A DNA stretch of 64,000 nt, from the NCBI GenBank assembly GCA_013399875.1, contig VXAZ01008023.1, forward strand, positions 783,957 through 847,956. Reading direction: 5' to 3'. The notes under the pieces are model-generated. The model had not been told where the DNA came from, ran no database searches, and worked only from the letters and a program-made list of their open reading frames with translations. This DNA comes from Gymnorhina tibicen (Eukaryota > Chordata > Aves > Passeriformes > Artamidae). The translations under genes and the position numbers were made by a program. Below, in pieces: positions 26,785-37,849 of the stretch. The stretch's first letter is position 1. The number at the start of each line of letters is the position of its first letter.

Positions 26785-27948
26785 TCATAGAATCATATGA
26801 TGATTCAGTTGGAAGGAATTTGGCTGTTCAAAGCAGAGAAAGCTATGAGACCAGGGCAGGTGGCACAAGGCTTTACCTACTGAGGTCTTTAAAACTTCCA
26901 AAACATTCCAGACAATCTGCTTGACTATTTGATTGTCCTTGTCATGAAAAACTTTCCTTATATCCATACTGAATCTCTTTTATTGCAATTTGGGCTTGTT
27001 GTTTTTAAGTCTTCTACCATGCAGCTCAGGACTTCTTGATAACCTCCCAGTAGGTACTGGGTGGGGGGGGGGTACTGTTAGGCCCCACTGAAGCTGTGTC
27101 TTTTCAGGGGTCCATGATGCACAAACCCAGTACCCTCAGCCTCACTCACACGGTCAATGCTCCAGCCTTGCCCAGATTGGTTGTGTTGACTGCACTTGCT
27201 CCAGTTTTACAGTATCTTCCTTGTATTCAGGGCCCTAAACTATATGCAGTGTCTACATGCAGTGTAAAAAGTACTGATCAGAGCAGAATAACCCTTTTCT
27301 CCAGGTTGTGCTTCTACTCACAGAGCCCAGGATGCTGTTGGTTGTCTTTGCTGCCAGGTTACACAGCTGGCCAACATCCACCTTGTGCTCACCAGCACCC
27401 CCAGGTCCTGTTAACACAGACTTTTCAAGGCCTTGAATATATCAAGAGTTTAATTGCCCTGCCCAGCTTCCTTTGGGACCCCCAGCCACTCTTTGTGTCC
27501 AGGACGTGATTTCAGCCCAGTCAGGCTCTGTCAGTCTGTGTAGTGAGACCACAGCAGTGCCAGACTTCAGCCCTTCCTCTGCTCCTTTTCTGCCTGGCTG
27601 GAGCCCCCAGCGGTGCCCTGGCCCCCGTTCATCACTTGCTATGTCCGAGTCTGTCAGTGGACCCCATTACCAGCTCCATGGGGCTGTTCCCCATGGGAGA
27701 ATGGCATGGCCAGTACTGGGCCTCCTTCAGCTCCAACTCCCTGGCCCTGGGGTTGCTGCTGGGCCACACTGCTTCTTGACAAGACACATCCCTGCCAGAC
27801 AGCCCTGGCTTGTATTCCTGCCAAGGCTTCTTCCTTCCCAAATCCAGGACTTTGCGTTTGTCCTCGACAAATTTCACAAGGCTCCTGGTGGCCCACTCCT
27901 CCAACCTGGCTAGATCTCTCTGAATGGCAGCCTTGCCATTTTCCTTCA
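26785..27948 (-). mobile_element. CR1 LINE, 5'-truncated, minus strand
   Basis: The low-coordinate end reads TCATAGAATCATATGATGATTCAG then TTGGAAGG, the complement of the CR1 3' terminus. From there the order matches CR1 bodies known from birds: an AAAACTTTCCTTATATCCA segment (26948..26967), a CCCAGGATGCTGTTGGTTGTCTTTGCTGCC segment near 27328, an ACCAGCACCCCCAGGTCCTG segment near 27390, and a TTCACAAGGCTCCTGGTGGCCCACTCCTCCAACCTGG stretch near 27873, ending about 27948. About 1.16 kb of the 3' part remains. The open frames of 112 to 146 codons inside it lie on both strands and are by-products. Much of the element is GC-richer than its flanks. Confidence 0.85.
27061..27072 (+). repeat. G10 homopolymer run
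   Basis: Ten consecutive G residues at 27063-27072, preceded by GT, inside the CR1 copy. It is a likely site of length error or polymorphism. Confidence 0.8.
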
Positions 27949-28374
27949 TAATATATGCATGCAAACTATACACATATATACATAAATGCATCACTGCCCT
28001 ACATTTTAGAGTATCAAAATGGTTTAAAGGATCTGTCACCCTTCCTGACTATATATGCTTCTAAAAGAAGTACAGTGCTAATGAAATTCTGTACAATAAC
28101 TGTGCTGTCTACTGTGCTTGACATGTAAAAAATAACTCTCCTAATTCTCAAGTGAATAATGCCCTCCCAGTTCTCAGTTCTGTAAAGGAGAACAAAAACT
28201 ACTACAACGCTACATTGGCTCACGCTTTTTAAAAGCAGAATAAATAATGAAGCAGTTGCAATGTTTACTGACATTTGTAGATGTCTTGTAGGTATATTAA
28301 ATTTTTGATGCTAAATTTAATTTCAGCATTTGGTTAAGAACCTGGTGAATTTTTACTTTATGGCAATGAACTTG
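27949..28374. other. Noncoding spacer between CR1 and LTR
   Basis: AT-rich unique DNA with a TATATGCATGCA / CATATATACATA patch near 27950..27985. Its last five bases, ACTTG at 28370-28374, form the left target-site copy of the following LTR. Confidence 0.6.
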
Positions 28375-29321
28375 TGTCTTGGTTTGAAAGACAGGTGTCT
28401 ACCAAGGAAGGCAGGAACCTCCCTTGGAATGGAAAATGTAACCCCCTTCCCTCTGAATTACTGTAATTTTGAAATTAAGGGGCTTTCAGGCAAAGATATG
28501 AGGAATAGGAATAACAGTTCTTTACTAATNNNNNNNNNNNNNNNNNNNNNNNNNNNNNNNNNNNNNNNNNNNNNNNNNNNNNNNNNNNNNNNNNNNNNNN
28601 NNNNNNNNNNNNNNNNNNNNNNNNNNNNNNNNNNNNNNNNNNNNNNNNNNNNNNNNNNNNNNNNNNNNNNNNNNNNNNNNNNNNNNNNNNNNNNNNNNNN
28701 NNNNNNNNNNNNNNNNNNNNNNNNNNNNNNNNNNNNNNNNNNNNNNNNNNNNNNNNNNNNNNNNNNNNNNNNNNNNNNNNNNNNNNNNNNNNNNNNNNNN
28801 NNNNNNNNNNNNNNNNNNNNNNNNNNNNNNNNNNNNNNNNNNNNNNNNNNNNNNNNNNNNNNNNNNNNNNNNNNNNNNNNNNNNNNNNNNNNNNNNNNNN
28901 NNNNNNNNNNNNNNNGTCCCTCTCTTAGTGAGGTAGGGTATTAAATAGAGTCCCAGTGCAAACAGCCGCTCCAGCCAGCAAGCTCCACTCACGGTAGAAG
29001 GAAGGCAGCAGAAGGCAGAACCCTGCAGCGAGGATGAATTCTCCCTACAGCAACTGCAGCCTCCCCCTCCCCTCCAAATGCTGGGAGAAACTAAGAACCC
29101 TAGGGCACTGTACCCAAACCTTTTTCTCAGTTCAAAGCTCGCGGCATCTCCGCTCCCACCTGAGAAAAACCCCAAGTAAAAGAGGACAGCTGGACCCCTC
29201 CCCCTGTGTCCAGGTCTTTTTGTCTCTCTTAAGCGCCCAGCAATTATCCCTTAGCATGGGGAAAAATTCTTTAGGAGGAAAAGAAAAGAACAAAAACAAA
29301 AGAACTCCTAAAACTGCAACA
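28375..29321 (+). mobile_element. Solo LTR of an avian endogenous retrovirus
   Basis: The element opens with TGTCTTGGTTTGAAAGACAGG, the start of an LTR type common in songbird genomes, and closes with CTGCAACA, giving TGT...ACA ends. ACTTG flanks it exactly on both sides (28370-28374 and 29322-29326), as in the 5-bp target duplication of ERVL-like insertions. If the shared A is counted, the repeat is AACTTG (6 bp). A TTAAATA TATA-like box lies at 28941-28947, supporting plus orientation. About 386 bases of it are N. No internal retroviral region follows, so it is a solo LTR. Known: solo LTRs arise by recombination between two LTRs. Confidence 0.85.
28530..28915. other. Assembly gap (386 N)
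   Basis: A continuous run of N inside the LTR. Its true length is not given by the sequence. The long open frames reported through it on either strand (28330..28944 and 28525..29175) are artefacts of N being read as coding. Confidence 0.98.
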
Positions 29322-29722
29322 ACTTGCTGCACCATTTTGGCAGTATTCTCTTCTACTTGGAAAATTATATGTGACTCGTGATGCAGGAGATGCTCCCCAG
29401 TGATATCAAACCAGTCCTGTTTTAGAGTTTCTGGATGCAGCTGAAGCATTATTTTTAGAAAGATCATATTCTGGGCAGAGAGTGTTATTTAACTTTATAT
29501 ATATATTCTTTTTAGTTATCTAGAAAGATCAGATCTAAGACATAGAGTCAACTTCACTTTCCTAAAGATTTGTTTATTACTTCCTTGTAATATGAAGATT
29601 TTTTAATATTCTTTGTAAATATCTGAAACATCCACATTGTATTTGCTTTTTTTTTGCTGGATTGCAAGTGAAATTTTTCTAAATGGTCACAAGTACTGGT
29701 GAATTTCTCACAAAAGAAATAT
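29322..29722. other. Noncoding spacer
   Basis: Starts with the right target-site copy ACTTG of the LTR (29322-29326). It contains a TATATATATA stretch near 29495..29505 and T-rich runs. Nothing else is seen. Confidence 0.6.
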
Positions 29723-29790
29723 TACAGAATCACAGAATATGCTGAGTTGGAAGGGACCCACAAGGAACAACTATGGTTAGACTGTGCCTT
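29723..29790 (-). mobile_element. CR1 LINE 3'-end fragment, minus strand
   Basis: TACAGAATCACAGAATATGCTGAG followed by TTGGAAGGGACCCACAAGGA is the complement of the CR1 3' terminus (ATTCTGTG-type octamers after a GGGTCCCTTCCAA box). Only about 70 bases are recognisable before the similarity fades. Confidence 0.75.
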
Positions 29791-31809
29791 GGTGATATAA
29801 AAGATTCAGGATTAATGCCTTACTCCAAATGGAAAAAACCTGAAGACATCAAAAAGGGCTTGAAACAGTCCACGAGGCTTTCGTCTTTTTTGCACAGTAC
29901 ACAGGATACCTAAGCTATTAATTAGGGAAGCTCAGTTAAGTTCCTGAAATAAGTAATGGTGAATTGGATGTTTGTTATGCACGGAATACTTAACTAAATG
30001 ATATCAAACAGTTGCACAAGATGAGATAAAATACTTTGAGTCTAGGAAAAAACACTTTCCTGCTATGAGACCTAAATCCAGATCCTGATTTTGGATCAAT
30101 TAGATGTGAACCCTGCATTCCAGATGAGTGCCCTATATGGTGTCTGTTCTTTATCTCTCCAGGAAGTGGGTTCTGACCCTGAGGTATGTTAATAATAACA
30201 TAAAACATTAAGTTACTACAGAATGTTTTGCTTCAGGTGAAAACACATTGTCCAGTTAGCAAACATATAGCTGTATTTTTTTTCTACTAATTAGCTAGTA
30301 ATCAGCTCCTGTTGTGAGGGACACCATGCAAGCACACATGGAAAGGGTAAGTCTCTGCCCAAAAGCGAACAAAGAAGGTGCTAAAAAGGCAGTAGTATCC
30401 CTCTTTTTACTGAGATAGAAAAGAGGGATAGAAAGTGCATGCAAGCTGGCTAGAGATAACACAAGCAGCCTGTTGTTGAACCTGGTATTCAGTCCAGTTA
30501 TTCAGTATTCCCACTCTCTGCAGCAACTCCAAGGCTGTTCCTAATATTAACATTTGTTTAATTGTCTTGCAACTAGCTTACACTGAGCTTGTCAACTAGA
30601 AAGATTAAAGAAATCTATGCCAGCCACACTAAAAACAGAATCCTGTGTCCACTCAGCAAGTGTAGGTATAGGTGTAGGTATATCTTTATGGACATAAAAT
30701 GATACAAGATATAAAAATAATCCGAGGAGTTATAACAGCTTTAAATCAACTACTCACATATATTTTTAGAAATGCCTCTCTTCATAAAGTCAGGTTGCAA
30801 GCTTTATTTTACATTAGCATCTGATCCCACTCCGGTGTAAATATCTTTAGAAATAAAGGGAAAGGAAAAATGAAAATACAGAGGCACAATGAAAACTCAC
30901 AAAGTACTTTAAAGAGTCCTGTACAAGAAATGTAGCATTTTGAGTGGCTTCTCATGTCTTTTCAGTGGGTTTGTGAAAATTATCTAAGGTTTATGCATGC
31001 TGCTTCTATATCTTCTCTAACAGTTTGAGAGACTTTATGATGTGGCAATTTAAAAGAAAGTGTCTGTCTTCTTACAAACATTTTCCCCATTTCCCAACTG
31101 TCTTGTTATTTCTAGGGAGCACTCAGCAGTACATGCAACTGCATATAAATTCCTGTTCCTGCAATGGATAAGACCTGCTACACTGAAAGCAACATTCAAG
31201 TTTGAGGGACACAAAGAAACCAAATGTTGTTTGCTGGGTTTGGTTTTTTTTTCCTGTTACTCTTCTTTACAAGCAGCTCTTAAAAAATTCAGTGATTCTA
31301 TAGTAGTCCAAAGCTCTTCAGTAACTGTAAGCCTAGTGTGGCAGCATTGCACAGAATAGGTCAGGCATTTTCCAGCAAAGTAGTTTTCGTGCTGGATGGA
31401 CATGCAGTAATGTGAACAACCTTCCAACTGGCTTGTCTCAGAAACCTGACTGGTCTCTTTCCAGTTTACTTTTGCCTGCAGATGTCCAGGACTTTGTGGG
31501 GACTGTCCTGGGTTAAAACGCTTTGTAGCGTCCCAGCTTTGTAGCCCCAGGCATCCTTGGCATTGAGACAGTTGGTTCCAGGCTTGCTGGACCTAAAACT
31601 CCCCATTGTCCCAGTGTGGCACAGACTGCACATGAGGCTGTATCTGATGGATTAACGTGACTTATCTTGAAACACTTACATGAGGTACCTAAATTAGAAA
31701 CTGTCAGTATGGCAGTATGGGAGATAGGGACCTACAGACTGCAGCTGAAATTGTTGCTGGATCAGATCTTCAGATTTCAACTTAACGTTAAAAAGTGTAT
31801 AATCCATAT

Positions 31810-31810
<1 letters not shown>
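29791..31810. other. Noncoding single-copy DNA, no gene seen
   Basis: No exon or RNA gene. Short TAGGTATA/TGTAGG units lie at 30660..30682. Near 31513, ACGCT-TTGT-AGCGT forms a small hairpin and CTTTGTAGC recurs 15 bases later; this is GC-rich relative to its flanks and of unknown origin. Confidence 0.5.

Positions 31811-31842
<32 letters not shown>
31811..31842. repeat. (TA)n microsatellite
   Basis: CACA followed by uninterrupted TA units to 31842, about 14 units. The open frame across it on the minus strand encodes alternating Y and I and is not a gene. Confidence 0.95.
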
Positions 31843-31843
<1 letters not shown>

Positions 31844-33720
31844 CCATCTACAATAAGATTTCCTAGGCCTCTGCTCCAAATTTTGTATTTTACTTTCTGA
31901 AAAAAATATATCCTCCCTCCCAAATTTCCAGTAAAACACTTCTAAATGTCAATCCCTTTCTTTTCTGTTCCGTGACTTGAGAAGATAAATGTTGAGGTTC
32001 TGGATTAAAGCATTTAATTTCATTTAAAAGAAAAATGGGACAGAACTGTGCCACCCTCATAGAGAGACAGAAGGGACAGGTAGTTATTTTCACTACTTAA
32101 AGACAACACTATCCTAAAACGCAAGCATGTAAGAGGATAGTAAGAACAGCTTTCACTGTTATTTTCATATTGTTCCTTTTACTGGCTTTTTTTGGGGTGG
32201 ATCAGAAGTCCTTATGGATTTGTTCAAGAAACCATCTCTCTGTTCCCCTTAACAGCTGGAAGAATATCTTTAAAATGGCATATGTTTCTGATTGATTTTT
32301 CCCTGTTGTTGATGCCTTGGATGTTTGATTCAGATAATTCATCCAAACTACAAAAGCACAGAAGTACAGACCATGGATACTGATTTTAATCTGTGGTTTG
32401 CAGTTGTCCAGAATTGAGGATTATTATTTTGGGCTTGTCTATAACATACTTAGCTAGCCTGGGAAGTCTAGAAATTTGACTATAAATCCTGAGAGTACAA
32501 ACTGTTTTCTGCTATTTCCAGAATTCTGAGGTATGGTGAGACCACAAACACCGCACAAATTACCACATCTCTGAATTTTGATCCTTCTGTTCCTCAACAT
32601 AATTGAAAGACATTATAAACATAGTCACGACAATAAAAACTCAGTAGCTTAAACAGCATTTTCTAGTCTTTGAGAACTTTTCTAGACATGCATTAGGTGG
32701 AAAAAAAATAAAGGTGTTTGCTTTCAGCTGATGTTTAATCCAAATATTATAACAGTTTTCTTCCACCAAGTTTAACCACTGTGTATAAGTTTTAATCCGT
32801 GTTTTGAATCTGCACTCTCAGGGCCAGACTCCCTGGTACAGTTTTTCTTCTTTGTGCCACTTCAACAATGAAAAGCATTTGGAAACCTGGTTAAATTTGC
32901 AATCCAGCTCAGATTCATAATTCTTCTGCACAGACAGCATGGCTCAAGGTATCTGGACAGTTACAGTGTGCTCGACCTGTCTGCTCTCTGCTGCTCTTGT
33001 GCATTGACGATATAGCCCCTGCTTAGGCTTTGAAGAGAGAAGCATGAGCTTTAAGTAAATGATGATTTCAAATAAAAAAGGCTTAAATCCCTTTTTTTGA
33101 GAGCTTGGCCAAAGCACGCCTAAGAGGCCAACCTATAATTTAAAAAATAAGGAAAGCTCTGGAATGGGTCAGCAGGGCCCCTTTATAGTTTAAATATTAT
33201 GCTGGTTTGGATTTTGGCATTCTTTGGGATTTCATATATCACTCAGTGCCAACTGATAGCCTGCGAGTTGAATCAGTATGTAGCTGACTTGTGGTCCCAT
33301 CCTTTTTTCCACTAGATTGCTATGGAACTTATGGTTCTCATTTGAGCTTGTTTTTATACTTTTGCCAGTTGTTGAATATTTCCCCATCCCCCTTTGTCAA
33401 TAGGATTTAATATATTTTATATTTGGGGATTTTTTAATGAATATCTCCTTTATTTAACAATTTTCCATCACTGTAGGCAGATTTCCTTACTCCTTTTAAT
33501 GTTTCTGAAATAGGGTGGTACTTTGAAGTAAGATCTCTTAAACTGATTACTGGTCTTCATGTTTTTTGTAAATGTCTTACTGGTTTAGTCTTCACGGCTT
33601 TTCCTGATTTCTTAGACAAATATACCATACCTATTAGACAACCATTCAATCACAGATTCTTTACTTCTCCATGGGTTTCCTGTATGTTTTATCCCATTGG
33701 TCTAAACCATGTAAAGCAGA
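31843..33720. other. Noncoding single-copy DNA, no gene seen
   Basis: AT-rich and without long frames. Around 33090..33135 a TTGGCC...GGCCAA inverted pair (6 bp each) is the only structure noted. Confidence 0.5.
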
Positions 33721-33730
33721 AAACCAGAGA

Positions 33731-33750
33731 TGAATATTATTGAATATTAT
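33731..33750. repeat. 10-bp tandem duplication
   Basis: TGAATATTAT occurs twice in direct succession, about 45 bases before the LTR at 33795. Confidence 0.8.
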
Positions 33751-33794
33751 TCCTGCAACATAAGTAACTCATGCCACATCTATATCTTAACATG

Positions 33795-34358
33795 TGTTGT
33801 GGTTTATCCCTGGCAGGGAGCTCAGCCTCACACAGTTACTTACTTGCTCCACTCAGTGGGATGGGGGAAAGAATCAGAAGAGTAAAGGTGAGACAACTCA
33901 CGGGGTGACTAAAAAGCAATTTAATAGGTAAAGAGAAAGCTGTGCTTGCAAGGCAAGGAAAAAAAAAACCTTAATTCACTACTTCCCATCAGCAGGCAGG
34001 AAAACAGGGCTCCATCACATGTAACCATATCTTGGGAAGACAAATGCTGTAACTTTGAACAGTGTCCCTGTTTCCTTCTTTTTCTCCCAGCTCTATATGC
34101 TGAGGATGATGCCATGTGGTATGGGATATCAGCTGGGGTCAGCTGTCCTCACCTTGTCCCCTCCCAACTCCTTGTGCACCCAAAGCCTCCTTCCTGGTGA
34201 GGGGGGATGAGAAGCAGAAAAGGCCGTGGCTCTGTGCAAGAACTGCTCAGCAATAACTAAAGCATCCCTGGGTTTTCAATATTGTTTCCGGCACAAATCC
34301 AAAACACAGCCCCATACCAGCTACTGTGAAAAAAATTATCCCAGCCAAACCCAGTACA
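33795..34358 (-). mobile_element. Solo LTR, avian ERV type, minus strand
   Basis: The plus strand opens TGTTGTGGTTTATCCCTGGC and ends CCCAGCCAAACCCAGTACA. With internal phrases such as GGTGGGATGGGGGA-like and CACTACTTCCCATCAGCAGGC, these are hallmarks of an LTR widespread in birds. Promoter signals run on the minus strand: a TATA-like CATATAGAG (plus 34091-34101) and an ATTAAA polyadenylation-type signal (plus 33920-33925). The flanks are ACATG on the left and ATCTG on the right, so any 5-bp target duplication has decayed. No internal retroviral sequence is present. Confidence 0.85.
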
Positions 34359-34439
34359 ATCTGTCACCTATTTTCATAAACAGTGCTGTGATCCTGTCCT
34401 GAGAAGCATAAGGTTTAAGTGGGAAGTAAAGCGTGTATA

Positions 34440-35467
34440 ACTTGGTTAACGATGAAAAAAAGTTTTATCCTCACACATCACATTTCAAGTTTTCCTCCTC
34501 GTCGTTGCGAATGAAAGTTTTAGGATTGCTTAAGGAATCACATGCAAAAGTATCGGCAAAAACAGGTTTAATATAAAAGCAAAAGCACAACAAAGTCTGT
34601 TGGCAAGATTCACTGTACTGCTTGCTAGATTGTTAAAGCACATAGAGAAAAAGCCAACAAAAATCCAAAATAAATCAATCCAAAACAAAATAACCCCAAA
34701 ACTATCTAGGTGGAAGCTGGGGGGCAAGGGGAAGGTTGAAAGGATACAGAAATGGATAGGAAAAGGTAAGGATAAAAAGGAATATGGAAGATGCTCCTGT
34801 TGAGTCACAAGGTTCAGAGTAGACCCCTGTGCTAAACTGAGCCTAAACTGACCAAGAGTTTATGCTTAAAGGCCCAACTGCACTTAGCAGCACTTAATTG
34901 ATAGCTTAAGTTAAATGATTTAGCAAAGGATTCATGTACAATTTACTGTATGCAACAGTAACTTACTTACAGGCCTGACTTACTACAAAGCTAAACTACT
35001 TAAAAATCTATGAGAACAATATTCCTAAGTACATTTGCTATGGCATATTCACACTCACATGCACGCAGACATAAATTCCCCTCAAATTCAGTGAAATTTG
35101 AACATCTTTGCATCTTCTCAAGGGGTAAAGCATTGATCCTTGAGGAGTGGGGATATCAGCCCAGGATCTGTTGTCATTTGGCCATCCTCTGAGTACAGGA
35201 AACGTGAGAGTTCACTTGCCCCAAGAGGGAGATATTGGTCACAGCCCATGGTGGTCCAGGAGAGCTCCAAGGGTCTCACTTTGGACTTTTATTCATAGGA
35301 TGGCAAGAGATTTGGCTTTAATCAAAATAATTTCCCATCCTGGCTGCAATTCAGGTCAGTAACTTTCTTTGAAAGTCTGATAACAAAAATATTATTCTAC
35401 TTGGGTTGCTATTCAGGCAAGAATAATAAGTTTCCAAGGCTGTTTGTTAAAAAACAGTGGCTTGTTA
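34440..35467 (-). mobile_element. LTR-like retroelement-derived segment, minus strand
   Basis: On the minus strand, TTTTATATTAAACCTG near 34580..34565 followed by a CATGTGATTCCTTAAGCAATCC stretch and CATTCGCAACG (34510..34520) has the look of an avian ERV R-U5 end. Higher coordinates hold GAATAAAAG (about 35290..35300) and other U3/R-like sequence. The segment is too long and divergent for me to fix its ends; it may be two partial LTRs. A 92-codon frame on each strand (34530..34808) is not coding. Confidence 0.5.
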
Positions 35468-36054
35468 TGATGCCTTGGAGGGGCTACCTGAAAACAGAGG
35501 CTAGGCAAGATTAAGAGAATAAAAGCAGGTATGGTGTTGAAGGGCCTTATTGTAATAAGGTACACTATAGGCTAGGGGTACACCCAAAATGGGTGACAGG
35601 TCACGAGATCTTCACACTTTTATAAGTTTTGTCCATTTCCATATCAGGGTTAATGCTCCAATTACAATTTCAGATAATGATGTCATTACCCCAAGTTTGT
35701 TCCCCCTTTTGGAGGCTTAGTTTACATATTTCGGGGCCTGGGACAACAAGATGTCCTTGAGTCCAGGCTAGAGAGGGTTTGTTATGTCTAAGCAGAATGG
35801 GAGAACAGTAGCTAACAGGCTATATGGAGTTTTAGAGTTACACACTAAAGCAGTACAGGATCTGAAAAATATAAGAGCTAAATCCTAAGGCATCAGTTAG
35901 ACAGCATAAGTTCCTGGGAGCAGACAGCATTTCTGATAAGCTCAAGATGAGCTGCTGCTCATCAAGGCCAAGGACTAGGAAGCATTTCTCAGATCATAGT
36001 GTGGTCTGGGGAGGGGGGTGGATGCACCACCATGCTCATTTAGGGATTGTAACA
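35468..36054 (-). mobile_element. Solo LTR, avian ERV type, minus strand
   Basis: Read on the minus strand it starts TGTTACAATCCCTAAATG and ends in CCCCTCCAAGGCATCA. A canonical TTATAAAAG TATA box lies at plus 35619-35627, and an AATAAGG polyadenylation-type signal about 75 bases downstream (plus 35547-35552 region). U3 is about 430 bp, R about 70 and U5 about 75. Flanks (minus) are TAAAC before and TAACA after, so an exact target duplication is not preserved. No primer-binding site or internal region follows. Confidence 0.7.
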
Positions 36055-36447
36055 GTTTATTTTGACATGTTTTTTATATTTGAAGTGGGGTTTCAAAGAA
36101 AGCAGTCCAGAGATATTGTGACAAGATGATAATTATAATTATTATTGCAATTTTAATAATACAATTCCACAAAATGTTCTGCTATTTCTCCTCAGTCATT
36201 TTCTGAGGAAGAAACTGCCATGAGATAAAAACATTATCTGTACCTTGATGACTTTTCCAGCCTTTAGCTTTTCTAATGAGAAATTTTTCTTCACTAATTA
36301 TTAAAAATAGATAAATAGATGACTTAGATTGAGTTATTAGACACTGGGGAAGTGAGATTTAAAAAAAAAATAATAAAATGTTGCTTTGTTTTAGTCATTC
36401 TGTTTCTACTATGTATTCTAATTAATTAATTTCATTAGTACTGAATT
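36055..36447. other. AT-rich noncoding DNA
   Basis: Directly follows the LTR cluster. Contains ATAATTATAATTATTATTG, GATAAATAGATGA and ATTAATTAATT patches. No gene. Confidence 0.6.
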
Positions 36448-36477
36448 AATAAAAATTAATGAAGATTAATTTTTATT
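36448..36477. repeat. Perfect 13-bp AT hairpin with GAAG loop
   Basis: AATAAAAATTAAT (36448-36460), loop GAAG (36461-36464), then its exact reverse complement at 36465-36477. All-AT stems are easy to form by chance in AT-rich DNA, but 13 perfect pairs with a 4-base loop is notable. Confidence 0.8.
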
Positions 36478-37849
36478 TTGAGGTGGTGGCTTGGTTGCTC
36501 ACTGGTATCCATTTTTTCCACAGAGGTGATCCAAAATTCTGTCTCTGATTAAAATATGTAATTGTAACTTAGTTAGTTATTTATTCAATATGTCACTCTT
36601 AATTCATGTCATGTTCTAAGTGGAAATTTATAAGTTTTCTACTGTAGAAGTTATAATATTGGAAAAATCATATTGATTTTGGATCTTCTGCTTGGTTTGG
36701 CTTAAGATTTTGGTGTGCTTTGTTGAGTTTGGAAAGTTGATTTGAATATATCTCTGAAAAAGCTCTTAGCATATTTGGGGATAAATTCTGGCCCTACTGA
36801 TGCTGATGGCAGGACTCCAGTTGAACATTAGAAGAGTAGGACCTCATTCTTGCTATATACCATGTTTTGACATCCATATTAAGAGGAAGAGAATCACATT
36901 CTAGAAGTACTTATTTTCCCTATTGACTATAAAAGAAATCTACCACAGATGTAGCTGAAGTTAGGTGAGGTGAACCCATTCAAAGTAACTGAGCCATCTA
37001 TCTTTTCATTGCACTACAGACATATAAAATATATATAAAACAAAGCCCTCAGAAATGCTACTTATATTTGCATTTTTATATTAGCTATGAGCTTGATTAT
37101 GATCCATAATTTTTTTTTCCAGAAGGTGGAAAAAATACAATACAACAAGAGGCTTTCCTATAGAAAGAGCTTAAGAAGACTTAAGTACAAACTTTGGGCT
37201 AGCAGTTAATACACACATGCATATACACACACATAAAACTGTGTAGGGAAATTACAATACACTGTTGTCAGTAGATAGAGTGCTCTTGTCATTCTGTTGT
37301 TACACGTCTTCATATAAAAAGGTTTTAAAGGTGGATTTGAAGGGGGATGTTTCCGTTTTGAGGGAATATTTATAATAATATCAGTGTAAAAATTAAGCCT
37401 GAAATAAAATGTGATGTTTAGGAACTGAAGGTAAGCCTGGTCTCTTAACACTTGAAAGTGGTAGGATTAATTAGCAAGACAAGGAGCTTGTTTCTTGAGC
37501 TGTTTTATAAAATGGCTAATGGAAAGATGCAAAAAGAGAAATAGTAGAAATAAAGGGGATGAACCAAGAGCTGCATTATTCTGAATATAGCAAGTTGTGC
37601 TGAATCAGAATAAAAGATGTCCTCACATTTAAGACGTAAGTCTTACCTTCAGATATGGGCTGCAAAGGCTGTATTTTATATTTTAGGCATATTATTTGGG
37701 TGTAATCTTGAAGATAGGGGAGAAAAAGCGGAGCAGAGAATGAAAACTCAGAGTGATATTTGAATTCATCTAAAAATTTGGAATGTAAGTGCAGATCTGT
37801 GGAACAACAAAATAGTGATGCTACTAGAATTTGTTTCCTTAGGGCCATG
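36478..37849. other. Noncoding single-copy DNA, no gene seen
   Basis: AT-rich, with a degenerate ACACA/CATGCATA patch at 37210..37235. Overlapping small minus-strand frames at 37206..37887 have no motif. Confidence 0.5.

Noticed and set aside
27096..28039. Overlapping open frames of 112 to 146 codons on both strands
   Set aside because: They lie in GC-rich CR1 sequence, run in several frames at once, and do not contain intact CR1 protein motifs.
28330..29175. Open frames of 204 codons (+) and 216 codons (-)
   Set aside because: Most of each consists of N from the assembly gap. The readable parts lie in an LTR and show no protein domain.
31505..31600. ACTGTCCTGGGTTAAAACGC as the start of another LTR
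   Set aside because: The opening words recall a known avian LTR start, but the following sequence does not continue the match and no right end or target duplication was found.
35463..35784. Repeated TTGTTA as target duplication of the LTR starting at 35468
   Set aside because: The second copy at 35779-35784 lies inside the U3 and the implied LTR end is not CA, so it is a coincidence.
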